Source: DATDRQ01 sp035291645
GTDB lineage: Bacteria; Chloroflexota; Anaerolineae; Anaerolineales; UBA4823
NCBI GenBank assembly: GCA_035291645.1
Contig: DATDRQ010000113.1
Span: forward strand, 1 to 10,595
Reading direction: 5' to 3'
Length of the DNA: 10,595 bases
Within the stretch, counting starts at the first letter, position 1. Each line of letters opens with the position of its first letter. Position numbers and translations under genes: made by a program. Positions 8,411-10,595 of this stretch are shown in pieces. The notes below the pieces were generated by a model. It ran no database searches and was not told where the DNA came from. It saw only the letters and a program-made list of their open reading frames with translations.

Positions 8411-8420
8411 CACGATAACT

Positions 8421-8478
8421 GTCCTGAAATGTAAAAGATTCAGATCCCGCCTGGAGCTCACGTTTCACATTTTAGGAC
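8421..8478. repeat. Long imperfect inverted repeat between ftsH and the ygfZ-like gene
   Basis: The 16-nt arms are GTCCTGAAATGTAAAA (8421-8436) and TTTCACATTTTAGGAC (8463-8478), separated by 26 nt. As RNA, 14 Watson-Crick pairs and one G-U pair form, with one A-C mismatch. It starts 10 nt after the ftsH stop and ends 25 nt before the next start codon. There is no T-run after the 3' arm, so it is not a classic intrinsic terminator. It could be an mRNA 3'-end stabiliser, an attenuator or a remnant of a small mobile repeat. Confidence 0.7.
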
Positions 8479-8503
8479 TTCACATCCTCGATGATAACTT
8501 TCC

Positions 8504-9487
8504 ATGAACCCTCCTGCGCTTGCCGGTTATGAGGCCGCCCTTACTCGGGCGGCTTTTATCCACCAGCAAAACGCCGGGTACTTGCGTATTCGCGGAGCCG
8601 ATCGCCGGACCTTTCTCCAACGCCAGTCGACCAACGACCTGAATCTGCTCGCGCCCGACCGCCTTCTGGCGACCGTGCTCACCTCCCCCAGCGCCCGCAT
8701 CCTGGACGTCTTTATGCTGTATGAGGAAGGACCAGATACGGTCGCCGCGCTCAGCCTTCCCGGACAGGCCGCCCGCACGTTTCAATACCTGAAAAGCCGC
8801 ATTTTCTTCATGGATAAAGTTACCCTCGAAGATGCCAGCGCAGCCTTCGCCCAGTTCGACTTGATCGGGCCACAAGCCCCCAGCGTGCTCCAGGGCCTGG
8901 GATTGACGCAGGTTCTCGTGGAGAACCAACTGCTCCAGACAGCGCTGGCGGGGATACCGGTGACCCTTTTCCAGCTGGACGGCTTCGGATATCGCCTCGT
9001 ATCCGACTCAGGAGATGTGGCTGGGGTTCTATCCGCCCTGGCGGGGGCCGGGGTAGAGCAGCTCTCCGATGAGAGTTACGAAGTCCTGCGCGTGGAGGCT
9101 GGCCTGCCGGCTGCCAACGCCGAGCTGACCGAAGATTACACACCGCTCGAGACCGGCCTGGACCGGGCCGTCTCGGATAGCAAAGGCTGTTATACCGGTC
9201 AGGAGGTCATTGCCCGGCAGCTGACCTATGATAAAGTAACCCAGCGCCTGGTTGGGCTGCGCCTGAGCACCCCAGCCAGCCCGGGCGAGCGCCTGCTCTC
9301 CCCCAGCGAGGGGCGCTCAGCCGGCAAGGTCACCTCCGCCGTAACCTCTCCTCGCTTCGGCCCAATCGCCCTGGGGGTCGTGCGCCGTCCTTACGATGTA
9401 CCCGGGACGCGCCTGGCCCTCAGCAGCAACCCTGGCGCTCCTGAGGCCACCGTCACCCCCTTGCCCTTTTCGTCTACCAATTCATAG
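8504..9487 (+). CDS. ygfZ: YgfZ/GcvT-like folate-binding protein
   Basis: YgfZ-type proteins bind tetrahydrofolate and support the making or repair of certain Fe-S enzymes such as MiaB. They share the fold of the glycine-cleavage T protein but lack its reaction. The protein is 327 residues, the usual size. The family signature is clear: KGCYTGQEVIAR with the key C229, preceded by AELTEDYTPLETGLD. The N-terminal GADRRTFLQRQSTNDL is the expected start of the folate-binding domain. The C-terminal part (about 245-315) forms the small barrel domain. The start, ATG 8504, has only a weak ribosome-binding site. Upstream is the long inverted repeat; downstream, fabL follows after a 68-bp gap. Some annotations would name this an aminomethyltransferase family protein, but the KGCYTGQE motif favours YgfZ. 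Confidence 0.9.
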   Translation: MNPPALAGYEAALTRAAFIHQQNAGYLRIRGADRRTFLQRQSTNDLNLLAPDRLLATVLTSPSARILDVFMLYEEGPDTVAALSLPGQAARTFQYLKSRIFFMDKVTLEDASAAFAQFDLIGPQAPSVLQGLGLTQVLVENQLLQTALAGIPVTLFQLDGFGYRLVSDSGDVAGVLSALAGAGVEQLSDESYEVLRVEAGLPAANAELTEDYTPLETGLDRAVSDSKGCYTGQEVIARQLTYDKVTQRLVGLRLSTPASPGERLLSPSEGRSAGKVTSAVTSPRFGPIALGVVRRPYDVPGTRLALSSNPGAPEATVTPLPFSSTNS

Positions 9488-9555
9488 AAAAGAATCGATC
9501 CTGGCGCTTCTACATCCTAGAGGCGTAGGAAGTGCCCAAGCCAGGGAGAAAACCG

Positions 9556-10332
9556 ATGCTCACCCCATTACCTTTCGATGGAAAAATCGCCCTGGTCACC
9601 GGTTCCGGGCGCGGCATCGGCCGCGCCATTGCCCTGCACTTCGCCCGGCTGGGCGCGGATGTCGTGGTCAATTTCTTCCGCAACCGCGCCCCGGCGGAGG
9701 CGACTGCTCAAGAGATCCGCGCCCTGGGACGCCGCGCCCTGCTCGTGCGGGCCAACATCGGTACCGACGAAGGCCTGGACGGTCTGTTCGGTGAGATCGA
9801 ACAGAGCTTCGCCGGCCTGGACATCCTGGTCAGCAACGCCGCTTCTGGTTACAACCGCTCTGTTCTGGAGCAGAAACCGAAAGGCTGGGAGTGGACGATG
9901 AACATCAACGCCCGCGCCCTGCTATTCGCCGCCCAGCGCGCCGTCCCCTTGATGGAAAAACGCGGCGGGGGATACATCGTCGCCATCTCCAGCCCCGGCG
10001 CCCGCCTCGTCCTGACCGATTACGTGGTGGTCGGGGCCAGCAAGGCTGCCCTGGAAGCCATCACCCGCTACCTGGCGGTCGAACTGGCAGGCAAGAACAT
10101 CGTGGTCAACGCCGTTTCCCCAGGTATGGCTGAAACGGATGCCCTGCGCTACTTCGACGATATCGAAGTGCGCGGCCTGATCCAGCACGCCGCGGCGCGT
10201 ACCCCCGCCGGGCGGCTGGTCACCCCCGAGGATATCGCCCGCGTGGTGGCATTCTTGTGTTCGCCAGAAGCCGTCATGATCCGCGGCCAGGTGATCGTGA
10301 TCGATGGCGGCTATACTCTATTAGGGGAATAA
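9556..10332 (+). CDS. fabL: Enoyl-ACP reductase III, FabL type (SDR family)
   Basis: The FabL type of enoyl-ACP reductase performs the final NADPH-dependent reduction in each round of fatty acid elongation. The protein is 258 residues from ATG 9556, which has GGGAG 7 nt upstream; the in-frame GTG at 9532 lacks a properly spaced site. The Rossmann fold shows TGSGRGIG (15-22) and NAAS (94-97). The active site is Tyr-x6-Lys (Y156 and K163 in DYVVVGASKAALEA), the enoyl reductase pattern, not the YxxxK of ordinary SDR enzymes. Long stretches match Bacillus FabL as I recall it: the WTMNINA segment, ALEAITRYLAVEL, VVNAVSPGMAETDAL, and MIRGQ near the C-terminus. It supplies a step missing from the fabF-fabH pair 3 kb upstream. 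A different SDR substrate is possible but less likely. Confidence 0.87.
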   Translation: MLTPLPFDGKIALVTGSGRGIGRAIALHFARLGADVVVNFFRNRAPAEATAQEIRALGRRALLVRANIGTDEGLDGLFGEIEQSFAGLDILVSNAASGYNRSVLEQKPKGWEWTMNINARALLFAAQRAVPLMEKRGGGYIVAISSPGARLVLTDYVVVGASKAALEAITRYLAVELAGKNIVVNAVSPGMAETDALRYFDDIEVRGLIQHAAARTPAGRLVTPEDIARVVAFLCSPEAVMIRGQVIVIDGGYTLLGE

Positions 10333-10337
10333 ATCCA

Positions 10338-10595
10338 CTATCTCCCATATTTCCCGACCAGCTGTCCCTGAGCCAGGATATGCCCTTGCATGGCTTTTTC
10401 CACTTCTGCTTTCGTCGCTCCCGCCTTTAAACCTGATACCATATCCAGAGCATACAGCTTGAAAAAATAGCGGTGAGTTGAGCCGCGCGGTGGGCAGGGT
10501 CCTCCAAAGCCGCTCTTTCTGAAGCCGTTCACTCCCTCCCTACCGATTCCGCTCGCCCCCTCGGGCAGCGACGCCAGGTCTGCCGGCAGATCGTA
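10338..10595 (-). CDS. YbhB/YbcL family (PEBP / Raf kinase inhibitor-like) protein, 3' part
   Basis: This is the C-terminal 85 residues of a gene entering from the right edge; the frame is open to the last base. The sequence contains the bacterial PEBP hallmarks: DLPADLASLPEG, then GFGGPCPPRGSTHRYFFKLY with the ligand-pocket CPP and HRYFF motifs, then the C-terminal helix region GATKAEVEKAMQGHILAQ and the ending GQLVGKYGR. A GTG at 10532 lies inside the gene and is not its start. The bacterial members bind small anionic or phospholipid-like ligands, but their role is poorly defined. The TAG stop (10340-10338) is 5 bp from the fabL stop, so the two genes converge with almost no gap. I saw no terminator between them. 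Confidence 0.9.
   Translation of the reverse strand, partial: YDLPADLASLPEGASGIGREGVNGFRKSGFGGPCPPRGSTHRYFFKLYALDMVSGLKAGATKAEVEKAMQGHILAQGQLVGKYGR

Overview
The window is about 10.6 kb of high-GC bacterial chromosome, apart from a lower-GC insertion sequence. The proteins look most like those of Chloroflexota, probably an Anaerolineae-type organism. That placement rests on recognised protein style: a FabL-type enoyl reductase, a HAD-DinB fusion, and a small Cys-rich protein behind efp. No rRNA or marker phylogeny could be run, so it is moderate-confidence inference.

Layout from left to right. The left edge holds the 5' part of a minus-strand nucleotidyltransferase. A 290-bp gap follows, and then an apparently intact ISAs1-family insertion sequence. 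It has a DDE transposase and a perfect 12-bp inverted repeat at its ends, and it sits just upstream of the efp promoter. Next comes a plus-strand group: efp (elongation factor P, with Arg rather than Lys at the loop tip), a Cys-rich conserved small protein, and a HAD phosphatase fused to a DinB-like domain. The Cys-rich gene starts 8 nt after efp stops, and the HAD gene overlaps it by 23 bp.

A 165-bp intergenic region with a 12-bp perfect palindrome and a leader hairpin precedes fabF-fabH, which overlap by 4 bp (ATGA). The FabH has an unusual Arg-rich C-terminal tail. A short hairpin with a T-run, a 14-bp inverted repeat and an extended -10 promoter then lead into ftsH, the membrane AAA+ protease. 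After ftsH comes a large imperfect inverted repeat, then a YgfZ/GcvT-like folate-binding protein and a FabL-type enoyl-ACP reductase. At the right edge, the 3' part of a minus-strand YbhB/YbcL (PEBP) gene converges on fabL with only 5 bp between the stop codons.

Functionally this is mostly a housekeeping region. FabH starts fatty acid synthesis, FabF elongates and FabL carries out the last reduction of each cycle. FtsH handles membrane protein quality control, EF-P rescues ribosomes stalled on polyproline, and YgfZ supports Fe-S enzymes. The accessory part is the IS element and its flank. I found no convincing new multi-gene system. The least explained items are the Cys-rich protein, the HAD-DinB fusion, the FabH basic tail, the EF-P Arg loop and several inverted repeats in the intergenic regions.
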